DNA of 64,000 nucleotides from Shewanella sp. Choline-02u-19 (GCF_002836205.1 NZ_PJBE01000013.1:1240001-1304000); one strand, 5' to 3'. Positions 24,471-33,475 are shown, numbered from the stretch's first letter. Numbers and translations: made by a program. Notes: generated by a model not told the origin, from the sequence alone.

Positions 24471-25097
24471 ATGTTTACAGGTATAGTTCAAGCAACATGC
24501 GAAGTGTTGGCGATAGATAAAAAAACGGGTTTAAATACGCTACAAATCGAAATTGGACCGGATTTGCGCGAGGGACTTTCACTAGGGGCAAGTGTCGCAA
24601 ATAACGGTGTTTGTTTAACAGTCACAAGAATGGAAGATGATAGGGTGTTTTTCGATGTAATGGAAGAGACGCTAAAGCTAACTAACCTATCTAATCTGAG
24701 ACCTGGATCACAAGTTAACATCGAACGGTCGTTAACCTTTGGCAGTGAGATTGGCGGCCACATTTTATCAGGTCATGTACACACAGAAGCAGAGGTTAAA
24801 TCGGTAAGTAAAACAGAATCTCACTATGATATTTGTTTGTCTGTTGAACCAAAATGGATGAATTATATTCTTTATAAGGGATTTGTTGGTGTAAACGGCT
24901 GTAGCCTTACGGTTGGGGCGGTTACTGAGTCTAGCTTTATGCTGCATTTGATCCCTGAAACATTAAAATTGACCAACTTGGAGTCATACACTGCTGGTGA
25001 CAAAATCAATATTGAGATTGATAGCCAGACGCAAGCGATTGTTGATACCGTTGAGCGAGTATTAGCCAAGCGTTTTGTTAACTCAATGGACGTTTAA
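24471..25097 (+). CDS. ribE: riboflavin synthase, alpha subunit
   Basis: Dismutates two molecules of 6,7-dimethyl-8-ribityllumazine to riboflavin and the pyrimidinedione. The 208 residues form two lumazine-binding half-repeats: MFTGIVQATCEV with VANNGVCLTVT in the first, and SGHVHTEAEV...VGVNGCSLTVG in the second. The N-terminal MFTGIV is essential for activity in this family. GAGAG lies before the ATG. The gene has no FMN-riboswitch leader: the gap to the divergent norM is only 32 bp. It is called ribC in E. coli and ribE in most other genomes. Confidence 0.95.
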   Translation: MFTGIVQATCEVLAIDKKTGLNTLQIEIGPDLREGLSLGASVANNGVCLTVTRMEDDRVFFDVMEETLKLTNLSNLRPGSQVNIERSLTFGSEIGGHILSGHVHTEAEVKSVSKTESHYDICLSVEPKWMNYILYKGFVGVNGCSLTVGAVTESSFMLHLIPETLKLTNLESYTAGDKINIEIDSQTQAIVDTVERVLAKRFVNSMDV

Positions 25098-25366
25098 CAC
25101 CCAGTGCACTAAGTATTTGACCCATTTAGAGCGCTTCAGACTTTTCAATTCAAGGCGCATTGGTGAAAAATGGTATTCCCTTTTAAGCCAATGCAAAGCT
25201 GGAAAGACGGAGGCGCTTAACGAGTGCAGCCGACGTTTAAAGCAAATGGCAAAGCCCTTAGCTCCAATCCCCATCTTGTCTACAGGGCTTTAAATTCCTG
25301 CCGAATGGTCAAACTTTTAAAGCAACTGGATCAATGCGCTGTTTGACTCACAAACAGTACATTGAG

Positions 25367-25567
25367 CTAATAAATTTGTTCGTCATCGGAATCGATATAA
25401 AGTTCGATTGTCATTCGCGATTCATCCAGATGCATCCGCATATGAATGGGGTTGCAACATACTCTGCAATCTTCGTAGTAATCTTGATCACCGCCAGTCG
25501 CATCAATATTGAGATGTTGATGATGTCCGCAATGTGGGCATGAAATGGTTTTATTGATAAATCGCAT
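25367..25567 (-). CDS. CPXCG motif-containing cysteine-rich protein
   Basis: A 66-residue protein, MRFINKTISCPHCG at the start, with a second pair in CRVCCNPIHM: a four-cysteine zinc-ribbon, followed by an acidic end (DSDDEQ). The longer frame begins at 25606, but the ATG at 25567 has a GGGAG ribosome site 7 nt upstream and lies one base past the stop of the pteridine reductase gene, so the two are translationally linked. Function is unknown; the conserved linkage to other genes varies between genomes. Confidence 0.82.
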   Translation of the reverse strand: MRFINKTISCPHCGHHQHLNIDATGGDQDYYEDCRVCCNPIHMRMHLDESRMTIELYIDSDDEQIY

Positions 25568-25568
25568 A

Positions 25569-26306
25569 TTAAACTCCCGTAAATCCGACTGCGCTTCGTC
25601 CTCCATCTACTGCAATAATCTGCCCTGAGATATAAGGAGCGCTGACTAAATGAGATATCAACTTAGCAATGTCGTCCGGCTGGCCAAGCTTAGCTAAGGG
25701 AATTTCTTTTAAGACATGGTTTTGAGAGTCATCATTAGATTGTTCTGGCCAGAGGATTGCGCCTGGTGCCACTCCATTTACGCGGATATCAGGTGCGAGT
25801 TCTTGTGCCAGCGAAAGCGTTGCCATCTCAAGTGCTGCCTTTGATATAGAGTATAGTCCATGATCTTTCAGCGGGCGCTTAGCATGGATATCAATTAAGT
25901 TGATTATGCAGCCTCTTTGCTCTTTGAGTGTCGGCGCAAATTGCTCGGCTAAAAAGTAGGGCGCTAACAGGTTTGTGGCAAGTAGTTGTTGTGCTGCTAA
26001 GTAATCCGTTTCACCTAGGGGAGTAGGGGTGAACTCTGACGCATTATTAACTAATACTGCTAAGGGTAATGCCAATGCGTTTACGTTGACTATAAATTGT
26101 TGTAGTTCAATCTGGTTGTTAAGTTCGGCCTGCATAATTTGTGCAGAGTTAGGCCTTGTCGCATTGAGTTCAGAACACAGTGATAGCGCGTCGTTATAAG
26201 ATTGGCTGTAATGAATTAATATGTTGAACCCATCGTGGTGAAGCTGTTTAGCAATACAATGTCCAATACGTTTTGCTGCGCCGGTGATGAGTGCCCATTT
26301 ATTCAT
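25569..26306 (-). CDS. folM: pteridine reductase, short-chain dehydrogenase family (FolM/PTR1-like)
   Basis: A 245-residue SDR. The N-terminal cofactor motif is TGAAKRIGHCIAK, with the Arg that marks NADPH-preferring pteridine reductases; VNNASEFTPTP and the active-site YSISK are present, and PGAILWPEQS matches PTR1/FolM rather than general SDRs. The C-terminal segment is GQIIAVDGGRSAVGFTGV. The likely role is reduction of dihydromonapterin or dihydrofolate to the tetrahydro form. The stop is 1 nt from the next gene's start. Confidence 0.8.
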   Translation of the reverse strand: MNKWALITGAAKRIGHCIAKQLHHDGFNILIHYSQSYNDALSLCSELNATRPNSAQIMQAELNNQIELQQFIVNVNALALPLAVLVNNASEFTPTPLGETDYLAAQQLLATNLLAPYFLAEQFAPTLKEQRGCIINLIDIHAKRPLKDHGLYSISKAALEMATLSLAQELAPDIRVNGVAPGAILWPEQSNDDSQNHVLKEIPLAKLGQPDDIAKLISHLVSAPYISGQIIAVDGGRSAVGFTGV

Positions 26307-26407
26307 AACGCTTTTCCATAAAGTTGTTTGCTATATATAAGGTATTATGGCCTTATCATAAGACATCACACAATCTAATACTGGGTTTAGTATTGATATC
26401 GATTGTG

Positions 26408-26662
26408 CTACTTCGCGACATTATACGTTGTGACCGCCATGCTGCTTAATGATGTCTTGTTTGCTAATTGAAGATAGCTCCCTTGCTCTGTGGCAACGAT
26501 ATTTTCGGTTAATGCCTTTGTCATGTACACCATAGTGTTAGTTAAGTCTGTTTCTATCTCGACGATTAGTTGTGCTTTGTTGATTGTTTGTGATGGTACC
26601 TGTGGGCTTTCAGTATATCCGGCTTGCATTAGCGTTGCGGTCAATAACATTAGCTTAATCAT
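26408..26662 (-). CDS. small secreted or periplasmic protein, function unknown
   Basis: An 84-residue protein with a short hydrophobic N-terminus (MIKLMLLTATLMQAGYT) that resembles a signal peptide, then a hydrophilic part with many Thr and Ser. An excellent ribosome site (AAGGAGGACG, 5 nt before ATG) supports it being translated. No family is recognised. It is a single gene, 100 bp upstream of the pteridine reductase start on the same strand. Confidence 0.6.
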   Translation of the reverse strand: MIKLMLLTATLMQAGYTESPQVPSQTINKAQLIVEIETDLTNTMVYMTKALTENIVATEQGSYLQLANKTSLSSMAVTTYNVAK

Positions 26663-26910
26663 AACGTCCTCCTTGTTTAAGACGCGGCTAGATTAACGAC
26701 TAAAAATGAAGCTGAAGTTACAGTCAGCCTTTATCACTGATGATATTCCCCTGATGTTTTTAATGGTTTGAATAAGAAAAACTAATCTCAAGGTAAAACT
26801 TGCATCCACCCATGGCTATCACTTAGAATCACGCTCTTACGCGTCGGAAAACATAGACTCCTGTACGGTCTTGTCCTGGCTGCGTTTTAACTCTTAATTA
26901 TTAAACCCAA

Positions 26911-26934
26911 GTGGCCCTACGTGGGGGTCACCAC
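26911..26934 (+). promoter_or_regulatory. hairpin in the thrS leader, possible translational operator
   Basis: GTGGCCC-TACGT-GGG(GG)TCAC just upstream of the thrS ribosome site (AAAAGGAAAA at about 26937). Stem of seven pairs with a two-base bulge; loop TACGT. In E. coli, ThrRS represses its own translation by binding leader hairpins that mimic the tRNA-Thr anticodon arm. Equivalence here is inference from position and loop only. Confidence 0.3.
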
Positions 26935-26950
26935 TGGAAAAGGAAAATTC

Positions 26951-28879
26951 ATGCCTGTAATTACACTTCCTGATGGAAGCAAACGCGAGTTTGCTCAACC
27001 CGTTTCTACTTTAGATGTTGCTGCCGATATTGGTCCTGGTCTGGCGAAAGCTTGTATTGCCGGACGTATTAATGGTGAGCTGAAAGACGCTTGCGATATC
27101 ATTGATACCGATTCAGAGCTTTCGATTATCACAGCTAAAGATGAAGAGGGTGTAAAGATCCTTCGCCACTCTTGTGCACATTTGCTCGGCCATGCATTTA
27201 AGCAGCTTTGGCCTGACGCTAAAATGGCGATCGGTCCTGTTATCGACAATGGTTTCTATTATGATATCGACTTAGATCATAAATTGACCCAGGAAGATAT
27301 TGATGCGCTAGAAAAGCGTATGACCCAACTTGCAAAAACTAACTACGCTGTTGATAAACGTGTTGTTAGCTGGCAAGAAGCGCGTGATACCTTTGAAGCT
27401 CGCGGTGAAAGCTATAAAATTGCAATCCTTGATGAGAACATCAGCAAAGATGCAACTCCAGCGCTTTATCATCATGAAGAATATGTTGATATGTGCCGTG
27501 GTCCGCATGTACCGAACATGAGATTCTGCCAGAACTTTAAGTTGATGAGTGTAGCTGGTGCCTATTGGCGTGGTAACTCAGATAACAAAATGCTGCAACG
27601 TATCTACGGTACAGCATGGGCAGACAAGAAAGCACTTAAAGTGCACCTTAACCGTTTAGAAGAAGCGGCTAAGCGTGACCATCGTAAAATTGGTAAGCAG
27701 CTAGATCTTTACCATATGCAAGAAGAAGCACCTGGTATGGTGTTTTGGCACAACGATGGCTGGAGTCTATACCTAGAACTTGAAAAGTTCATTCGTCAAA
27801 AACTGGGTCAATACACTTATCAAGAAGTTAAAGGTCCATTAATGATGGATCGAGTGTTGTGGGAACGTTCAGGCCATTGGGATAAATATTCCGAGGCAAT
27901 GTTCACCACTAGCTCTGAGAATCGTGAATACGCCATTAAGCCGATGAACTGTCCTGGACACGTTCAAATATTTAATCAAGGCCTTAAGTCTTATCGCGAT
28001 TTGCCATTACGTATGGCTGAGTTTGGTTGTTGTCATCGTAATGAGCCATCAGGTTCACTGCATGGCTTAATGCGTGTTCGTGGCTTTACGCAAGATGATG
28101 CACATGTTTTCTGTACTGAAGATCAAGTTCAGCAGGAAGTTAGCGCATGTATTCAAATGGTGTATGACACATACGAAACATTTGGCTTTAAAAATATCGC
28201 CGTTAAGCTTTCTACTCGTCCTGAAAAACGTATTGGTGATGACGATATGTGGGACCGAGCTGAAGAAGCCTTAAAGCAAGCGCTTACAGCTAATGATATT
28301 GAATTTGACATCCTACCCGGTGAAGGTGCTTTTTACGGACCTAAGATCGAATTCACATTACACGATTGTTTAGATAGAGCATGGCAGTGCGGTACTGTAC
28401 AATTAGATTACGCATTACCTGGTCGTTTAGGTGCAACTTACGTAGCGGAAGACAACAGTCGTCAAACGCCCGTAATGATCCACCGAGCCATTCTTGGTTC
28501 ATTAGAGCGCTTCTTGGGTATTCTTATTGAAGAGTACGCCGGAAAATTCCCAGCTTGGTTAGCACCTCAACAAGTTGTCGTGATGAATATTACTGACAAA
28601 CAGTCGGATTATGCTGAAAAAGTTGTCAATTCATTAAAAGAATATGGAATTCGTGCAACTAAAGACTTGAGGAATGAGAAGATAGGCTTTAAAATACGTG
28701 AGCACACGTTAAGGCGTGTCCCTTATTTATTGGTCGTTGGTGATCAAGAAATAGAAAATAAGGAAGTCGCGGTGCGTACCCGAGAGGGAGTTGACTTAGG
28801 TAAGATGCAAATCGAAGAATTTGCGACTAAGCTCAAGAACCAAATTTCGCTCCGTAGTCTCAATTTGTTGGAGGAATAG
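26951..28879 (+). CDS. thrS: threonyl-tRNA synthetase
   Basis: Charges tRNA-Thr; 642 residues, exactly the E. coli length. In order: TGS domain (MPVITLPDGSKREF onward), editing domain with HSCAHLLGHA and the distal MCRGPHVP, class II catalytic core (motif 2 near FGCCHRNEPSGSLHGLMRVRGF, zinc ligands in MNCPGH and later His), and a C-terminal anticodon-binding domain from about residue 535. A GTG ten codons upstream is in frame, but the ATG at 26951 has an AAGGAAAA site and matches homologues. It is the first gene of thrS-infC-rpmI-rplT; the stop codon lies within the infC ribosome site region. Confidence 0.97.
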   Translation: MPVITLPDGSKREFAQPVSTLDVAADIGPGLAKACIAGRINGELKDACDIIDTDSELSIITAKDEEGVKILRHSCAHLLGHAFKQLWPDAKMAIGPVIDNGFYYDIDLDHKLTQEDIDALEKRMTQLAKTNYAVDKRVVSWQEARDTFEARGESYKIAILDENISKDATPALYHHEEYVDMCRGPHVPNMRFCQNFKLMSVAGAYWRGNSDNKMLQRIYGTAWADKKALKVHLNRLEEAAKRDHRKIGKQLDLYHMQEEAPGMVFWHNDGWSLYLELEKFIRQKLGQYTYQEVKGPLMMDRVLWERSGHWDKYSEAMFTTSSENREYAIKPMNCPGHVQIFNQGLKSYRDLPLRMAEFGCCHRNEPSGSLHGLMRVRGFTQDDAHVFCTEDQVQQEVSACIQMVYDTYETFGFKNIAVKLSTRPEKRIGDDDMWDRAEEALKQALTANDIEFDILPGEGAFYGPKIEFTLHDCLDRAWQCGTVQLDYALPGRLGATYVAEDNSRQTPVMIHRAILGSLERFLGILIEEYAGKFPAWLAPQQVVVMNITDKQSDYAEKVVNSLKEYGIRATKDLRNEKIGFKIREHTLRRVPYLLVVGDQEIENKEVAVRTREGVDLGKMQIEEFATKLKNQISLRSLNLLEE

Positions 28880-28882
28880 GTC

Positions 28883-29425
28883 ATAAAGATCAAAAAAACT
28901 GCAGGGCGCCAGGCGGCCCCGAATAGAATAAACGAGCTCATCACTGGTGTTTCAGAAGTCCGTCTTAACGGTCTTGACGGTGAGCAATTAGGTATCTTGA
29001 CTATTAGTGAAGCACAGGAAGTTGCTGACGAAGCAGGTGTTGATTTAGTAGAAATCAGTCCTAATGCTGAGCCGCCGGTTTGCCGTGTAATGGACTACGG
29101 TAAGTTCCTTTTTGATAAAGCGAAAGCTCAAAAAGAACAAAAAAAGAAGCAAAAAATTGTACAGGTGAAGGAAATTAAATTCCGTCCCGGTACAGATTCG
29201 AACGATTATCAGGTAAAACTACGCAACCTGACTCGTTTTCTAGAAGACGGCGACAAAGCGAAAGTAACGCTTCGTTTCCGTGGTCGTGAGATGGCTCACC
29301 AAAGCCTAGGTATGGATCTTTTGAACCGTATCAAAGCTGATTTGGAAGCAATTGCAGTCGTGGAGTCCTTTCCAAAAATGGAAGGTCGCCAAGCTGTCAT
29401 GGTTCTCGCACCGAAAAAGAAATAG
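28883..29425 (+). CDS. infC: translation initiation factor IF-3, AUA start codon
   Basis: IF-3 binds the 30S subunit and proofreads the start codon. With the start at ATA 28883 the protein has 180 residues, the same as E. coli IF-3, and its N-terminus reads IKIKKTAGRQAAPNRINELI, matching the RPNRIN region of homologues. GGAGG (28870-28874) stands 8 nt upstream, at ideal spacing. No ATG, GTG or TTG exists before a TTG at 28997, which would delete 38 conserved residues. Core motifs EEAGVDLVEIS-type (here DEAGVDLVEISPNAEPPVCR), KEIKFRPGT and RFRGREMAH follow. The rare start fits the known IF-3 autoregulation (AUU in E. coli). Confidence 0.95.
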   Translation: MKIKKTAGRQAAPNRINELITGVSEVRLNGLDGEQLGILTISEAQEVADEAGVDLVEISPNAEPPVCRVMDYGKFLFDKAKAQKEQKKKQKIVQVKEIKFRPGTDSNDYQVKLRNLTRFLEDGDKAKVTLRFRGREMAHQSLGMDLLNRIKADLEAIAVVESFPKMEGRQAVMVLAPKKK

Positions 29426-29512
29426 TAAGGCAATTGAAAGTAGCAGGGTCTTTTTATTAAGATACCTGTTCGCCTTGCGTTTTATTAATTGTCCCAATGC
29501 GGAGTTTTAGCA

Positions 29513-29707
29513 ATGCCTAAAATGAAAACAGACAAGGGTGTAGCGAAGCGTTTTAAGAAAACCGCCAATGGTTTTAAACGTAAGCAAGCCCATTTACGTC
29601 ACATTTTGACCAAGAAGAGCACTAAGCGTAAACGTCACTTACGTGCTAAATGTTTAGTATCTAAAGCTGACATGCCTGCTATTGCACGTCAACTACCTTA
29701 CGCTTAA
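29513..29707 (+). CDS. rpmI: 50S ribosomal protein L35 (bL35)
   Basis: A 64-residue, very basic protein, MPKMKTDKGVAKRFKKTANG, a full-length match to bL35. GGAG stands 9 nt upstream of ATG 29513; a longer in-frame extension to 29489 is not L35-like. Third gene of the operon; in E. coli its translation is repressed by L20 binding the leader, which may hold here. Confidence 0.97.
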   Translation: MPKMKTDKGVAKRFKKTANGFKRKQAHLRHILTKKSTKRKRHLRAKCLVSKADMPAIARQLPYA

Positions 29708-29725
29708 TTAAAGGAGCAAAGAACA

Positions 29726-30085
29726 ATGCCTAGAGTTAAGCGTGGTGTAACCGCTCGTGCTCGTCACAAAAAAGTACTCAAACTAGCCAAAGGTTATTAC
29801 GGAGCTCGCTCACGTACTTACCGTGTTGCAAAGCAAGCCGTAACTAAAGCTGGTCAATATGCTTACCGTGACCGTCGTCAGAAGAAACGTCAATTCCGTC
29901 AACTTTGGATTGCACGTATCAATGCGGCTTCTCGTCAAAATGGTCTGTCTTACAGCCGTTTCATTAATGGTTTGAAAAAAGCCTCTATTGAAATCGATCG
30001 TAAGATCCTGGCTGACATCGCTGTTTTTGATAAAGTTGTATTTACAACTTTAGTAGAAAAAGCAAAAGAAGCTTTAGCTAAGTAA
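29726..30085 (+). CDS. rplT: 50S ribosomal protein L20 (bL20)
   Basis: 119 residues, starting MPRVKRGVTARARHKKVLKLAKG. L20 binds 23S rRNA early in 50S assembly and, in related bacteria, represses rpmI-rplT translation. AAGGAG lies 9 nt before the ATG. It is 18 bp after rpmI and is followed by a strong terminator. Confidence 0.97.
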   Translation: MPRVKRGVTARARHKKVLKLAKGYYGARSRTYRVAKQAVTKAGQYAYRDRRQKKRQFRQLWIARINAASRQNGLSYSRFINGLKKASIEIDRKILADIAVFDKVVFTTLVEKAKEALAK

Positions 30086-30102
30086 TTAGCTGTGATTCTT
30101 GT

Positions 30103-30131
30103 AAAAAGGGAGCCTTAGGGCTCCCTTTTTT
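30103..30131 (+). terminator. intrinsic terminator after rplT
   Basis: Stem AAAAAGGGAGCC / GGCTCCCTTTTT with loop TTAG, followed by T, 18 bp past the stop codon. Ends the thrS-infC-rpmI-rplT operon. Confidence 0.93.
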
Positions 30132-30386
30132 GTATCTGAAATTTGTCCCGTCTTGAGAATAAGTTGACGTTTTAGAGACTGATTGATGAAATCTTTAAGT
30201 TCCATCAGCAAAAGCGTACACAAGGTGAGCACACTCTGGACTTAGCAGTGGTTTTGCTTAGGCCTGCAGAAAAAGGCGAACTGACCTAGGTACCGTGATA
30301 ATTAAGCTAAACATTAGATTATCACCACAAACGTCTTATCTTATCGCGGTACTCATTATCTGACGCTTTTGGTTAATTACAGATAC

Positions 30387-30416
30387 AAAAAAAGCAGGCT
30401 TAAAGCCTGCTTTTTA
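30387..30416 (-). terminator. intrinsic terminator of trxB
   Basis: Stem AAAAAGCAGGCT / AGCCTGCTTTTT with loop TAA, 14 bp past the trxB stop; A- and T-tracts on both sides allow action on either strand. Confidence 0.9.
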
Positions 30417-30429
30417 TCGAAACTACCAA

Positions 30430-31383
30430 TTACTTCTTGGCGTCTAAGTAACGCTCAGCGTCAAGTGCGGCCATACAGCCTGTACCCGCAGATGTAATCG
30501 CTTGGCGGTAATGTTGATCCATTACATCGCCAGCAGCAAATACGCCTTCTATGCTTGTTTGGGTAGCGTTGCCATTAAGGCCACTTTCTACTTTGATATA
30601 ACCATTGCTCATCTCTAGCTGGCCTTCAAACATACCAGTATTTGGGCTGTGGCCAATGGCGACGAATACGCCAGCCACTTCTAAATCCTTGATGACACCA
30701 TCTTTAGTGCTCTTCATCTTAAGACCGGTAACGCCCATCGCATTACCAACAACTTCATCGAGAGTGTTGTCTAGGTGTAAGATGATATTGCCGCTCGCCA
30801 CTTTATCCATCAGACGCTTAGTTAAGATTTTTTCACTGCGGAAACTATCACGACGGTGAATAAGGTGCACTTCAGATGCAATGTTACTGAGGTACAGTGC
30901 TTCTTCAACTGCAGTGTTACCACCACCAATAACAGCGACTTTCTGGTTACGATAGAAGAAACCGTCACACGTTGCGCAAGCTGATACGCCACGGCCTTTA
31001 AAGGCTTCTTCAGACTCAAGACCTAAGTACATCGCTGATGCACCTGTAGAGATGATGAGTGCATCACAAGTGAACTCGCCGTCATCACCTTTTAACTGGA
31101 AAGGGCGGACGTTTAAGTTAACTTCATTGATGTGATCAAAAATAATTTCAGTATCAAACTTTTCTGCATGCTTTTGCATACGTTCCATTAATGCTGGACC
31201 GGTAAGATCATCCGCATCACCTGGCCAGTTTTCAACTTCTGTCGTTGTCGTAAGTTGCCCACCTTGCTGCATACCTGTGATCATGACAGGTTTTAGGTTA
31301 GCACGAGCGGCATATACTGCTGCAGTATAGCCAGCAGGGCCTGAACCCAGAATAAGTAAGTTACAATGTCTAGCTTGGGTCAT
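30430..31383 (-). CDS. trxB: thioredoxin-disulfide reductase
   Basis: NADPH-dependent flavoprotein that reduces thioredoxin. 317 residues: FAD motif LILGSGPAGYTAAVYAA, redox-active Cys136-Ala-Thr-Cys139 in SACATCDGFFY, NADPH motif VIGGGNTAVEEALYL, and the FAD-closing GVFAAGDVMD. The frame extends 41 codons upstream, but the ATG at 31383 has GGAGA 6 nt before it and matches the usual N-terminus. Single gene with its own terminator. Confidence 0.96.
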   Translation of the reverse strand: MTQARHCNLLILGSGPAGYTAAVYAARANLKPVMITGMQQGGQLTTTTEVENWPGDADDLTGPALMERMQKHAEKFDTEIIFDHINEVNLNVRPFQLKGDDGEFTCDALIISTGASAMYLGLESEEAFKGRGVSACATCDGFFYRNQKVAVIGGGNTAVEEALYLSNIASEVHLIHRRDSFRSEKILTKRLMDKVASGNIILHLDNTLDEVVGNAMGVTGLKMKSTKDGVIKDLEVAGVFVAIGHSPNTGMFEGQLEMSNGYIKVESGLNGNATQTSIEGVFAAGDVMDQHYRQAITSAGTGCMAALDAERYLDAKK

Positions 31384-31648
31384 TTGTTTCTCCGTTCTTT
31401 TACGAATGCAATGTCTATCAAGGGGGATCAACCCCTCTATCTCTATCAATTGCAGCGATTGTATGGAATTTAAGGTTGTGGGTAAAGCTCTGTATTGAGA
31501 GAACACTGCAACGGAAAGCTTACACAGCGTCGATTTTTAGGGGTTTTTACACTGTTTAGGCTGCTCCTTATCACATTTTGGTTTATTCTATAGCGCAAAG
31601 ATTGAAATCGAGCTGGATCACAGCCTAAAACAGTAGAAAGGAAGTGTT

Positions 31649-32776
31649 ATGCGTATTAGCGCGAATTTTGATGGCGGAAACATAGAAGTAATCAATGCTG
31701 ACAATAAAGACGATGTGCAGTTGGCCATTCGTCCCGATGAAGGTGGAGAGTTTTTTCAATGGTTTAATTTCAAACTCGATGGTGTTGTTGGTACTCAGTA
31801 CACGCTTAATATTGTTAATGCGGACAAAGCTTCTTACGTTAAAGGTTGGGATGATTACCAAGCTGTAGCGACTTACGATAGACAAAACTGGTTTAGATTG
31901 CCGACGACGTATCAAGACGGCAAGTTAACTATCTCAGTCGATCTTGATTGTGATGCAATTCAAATCGCTTATTTTGCGCCATACAGCTATGAGCGTCATC
32001 AAGACTTATTAGCGGCCGTACAGGTACATCCACAAGTCAGCTTAGAGCATTTAGGCCTGACATTGGATGAACGTGATATGACGCTCATCAAAGTCGGTGA
32101 CGGTGACGAAGAGAAAGCCAATATCTGGATCACAGCGCGTCAGCATCCTGGTGAAACTATGGCTGAATGGTTGGTTGAAGGATTAATTAACAACCTGCTT
32201 GATAGCGATTGCCCAACGGCTAAATCACTTTTAGACAAAGCTAACTTCTATATTGTGCCAAATATGAACCCAGATGGGAGTGTTCGAGGGCATTTGCGCA
32301 CCAATGCGGTAGGAACAAATCTTAACCGTGAGTGGCAGTCTCCCTCTTTAGAGAAAAGCCCTGAAGTATTTTATGTGGTTAATAAAATGAAAGAGACGGG
32401 TGTTGATCTTTTCTATGACGTGCATGGCGATGAAGGCTTACCGTTCGTATTCCTTGCCGGCTGTGAAGGTGTCCCAGCCTATACCAAAGAAGATGCAGTA
32501 CGTCAGCAAGCATTTGTAGATGCATTACAAATGGCGAGCCCTGATTTTCAAACTGAATTTGGATATGATAAAGATGCGCCGGGTCAAGCCAACTTAACCG
32601 TTGGTTCTAACTGGGTGGCACATACGTTTGGTTGTCTTTCTAACACGTTAGAAATGCCATTCAAAGACAACGACAATATGCCTGATCTTATGGCTGGTTG
32701 GTCGCCTGAGCGCTGTATTTACCTTGGTGAAGCATCGTTGATTGCGATGAACGCTGTGGTTGATAAATTAAAGTAA
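31649..32776 (+). CDS. cytosolic M14-family zinc carboxypeptidase (CCP-like)
   Basis: A 375-residue protein. Residues 1-120 form a beta-rich N-terminal domain (GEFFQWFNFKLDGV, ending YFAPYSYERH) that is characteristic of the cytosolic carboxypeptidase (Nna1/AGBL) subfamily. The M14 catalytic domain follows: zinc ligands in RQHPGETMAEW (His-x-x-Glu), substrate loop NMNPDGSVRGHLRTN and LNREW, third ligand His in FYDVHGDEG, and a catalytic Glu in NTLEMPFKD. There is no signal peptide. Eukaryotic relatives remove glutamates from tubulin; the bacterial substrate is unknown. AAAGGAAG precedes the ATG. Two small genes follow on the same strand. Confidence 0.88.
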   Translation: MRISANFDGGNIEVINADNKDDVQLAIRPDEGGEFFQWFNFKLDGVVGTQYTLNIVNADKASYVKGWDDYQAVATYDRQNWFRLPTTYQDGKLTISVDLDCDAIQIAYFAPYSYERHQDLLAAVQVHPQVSLEHLGLTLDERDMTLIKVGDGDEEKANIWITARQHPGETMAEWLVEGLINNLLDSDCPTAKSLLDKANFYIVPNMNPDGSVRGHLRTNAVGTNLNREWQSPSLEKSPEVFYVVNKMKETGVDLFYDVHGDEGLPFVFLAGCEGVPAYTKEDAVRQQAFVDALQMASPDFQTEFGYDKDAPGQANLTVGSNWVAHTFGCLSNTLEMPFKDNDNMPDLMAGWSPERCIYLGEASLIAMNAVVDKLK

Positions 32777-32812
32777 GTTGTACGTTTATTAAATGAGTAT
32801 TGAGGGGAGTAA

Positions 32813-33130
32813 ATGGCATTAGTTAAGTGTCCTAGCTGTGGTGAACGCATTTCAAGCATGGCTAAAGAGTGCTCGCATTGTAAAGCTAGCATTTCTGCCA
32901 ACAATGAAAGCCTGCAAGTGATTAGTCATATAAAGCGCTCTAATCAGTTAATGAATCAGAGCTTTTTGGCATTAACGTTATTTATTGGCGGCGTAGTCAC
33001 TTGGTTTTGGGGGGGAGAACCTGCAGAGGGGACCCGTTCTATTATTGCTGTGTCTGCTTTTACACTGGGTTTTGTTGGCTACTTGGTTACCCGAATGCAA
33101 ATCGTGCTACATAAACGGAAAAGAGTATGA
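32813..33130 (+). CDS. zinc-ribbon membrane protein, unknown function
   Basis: A 105-residue protein. An N-terminal zinc ribbon (CPSCGERISSMAKECSHCKA, 4 Cys) is followed by two hydrophobic segments (about residues 47-63 and 71-90) and a short basic tail. The ribosome site GAGGGGAG precedes ATG 32813. It overlaps the next gene by 4 bp (ATGA), so the two are coupled. Confidence 0.75.
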   Translation: MALVKCPSCGERISSMAKECSHCKASISANNESLQVISHIKRSNQLMNQSFLALTLFIGGVVTWFWGGEPAEGTRSIIAVSAFTLGFVGYLVTRMQIVLHKRKRV

Positions 33131-33408
33131 CCGATATAAATAAAGTCATTGATGATATGCCGACTGAAGTTTACCAGCGCTTACTGAGTGCGGTAGAGCT
33201 GGGTAAGTGGGAAGATGGCACTGTGCTAACACAAGAGCAGCGTGCGTCGACTCAACAGGTCGTTATGCTTTATCAGGCTAGAAAGCTTACACAAACGGAA
33301 CACTTCACTATTAACAGTGAAGGTAACGTAAACGAGCTCTCTAAGTCAGAATTAAAGAAGCAGTTCAAAGGCGAGACTATCGCTGAGTTCCAAGAAAAAG
33401 AGCTGTAG
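33127..33408 (+). CDS. YeaC-like protein (DUF1315)
   Basis: A 93-residue soluble protein, MTDINKVIDDMPTEVYQRLL at the start, with the YeaC landmarks ELGKWEDGTVLTQEQR and QVVMLYQARKL. Function is unknown throughout the family. It is translationally coupled to the zinc-ribbon gene (ATGA overlap) and followed by a terminator. Confidence 0.85.
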   Translation: MTDINKVIDDMPTEVYQRLLSAVELGKWEDGTVLTQEQRASTQQVVMLYQARKLTQTEHFTINSEGNVNELSKSELKKQFKGETIAEFQEKEL

Positions 33409-33417
33409 ATTAACACT

Positions 33418-33454
33418 AAAAGCCCTGTGCTAATTTATTAGCGCAGGGCTTTAT
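33418..33454 (+). terminator. intrinsic terminator between yeaC-like gene and ansA
   Basis: Stem AAAGCCCTGTGCTAA / TTAGCGCAGGGCTTT (one G-T pair) with a short loop, flanked by A and T tracts. It serves the convergent genes on both sides. Confidence 0.85.
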
Positions 33455-33475
33455 CTATTTCTAGAGGCTGATGGT

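Noticed and set aside
25098..25366. Possible repeated element or small RNA between ribE and the CPXCG gene
   Set aside because: Some short self-complementary patches exist but no stable hairpin, promoter or terminator pattern could be shown from this window.
31384..31506. N-terminal extension of TrxB by 41 residues
   Set aside because: The extension is unlike TrxB, and the ATG at 31383 has a proper ribosome site and matches the normal N-terminus.
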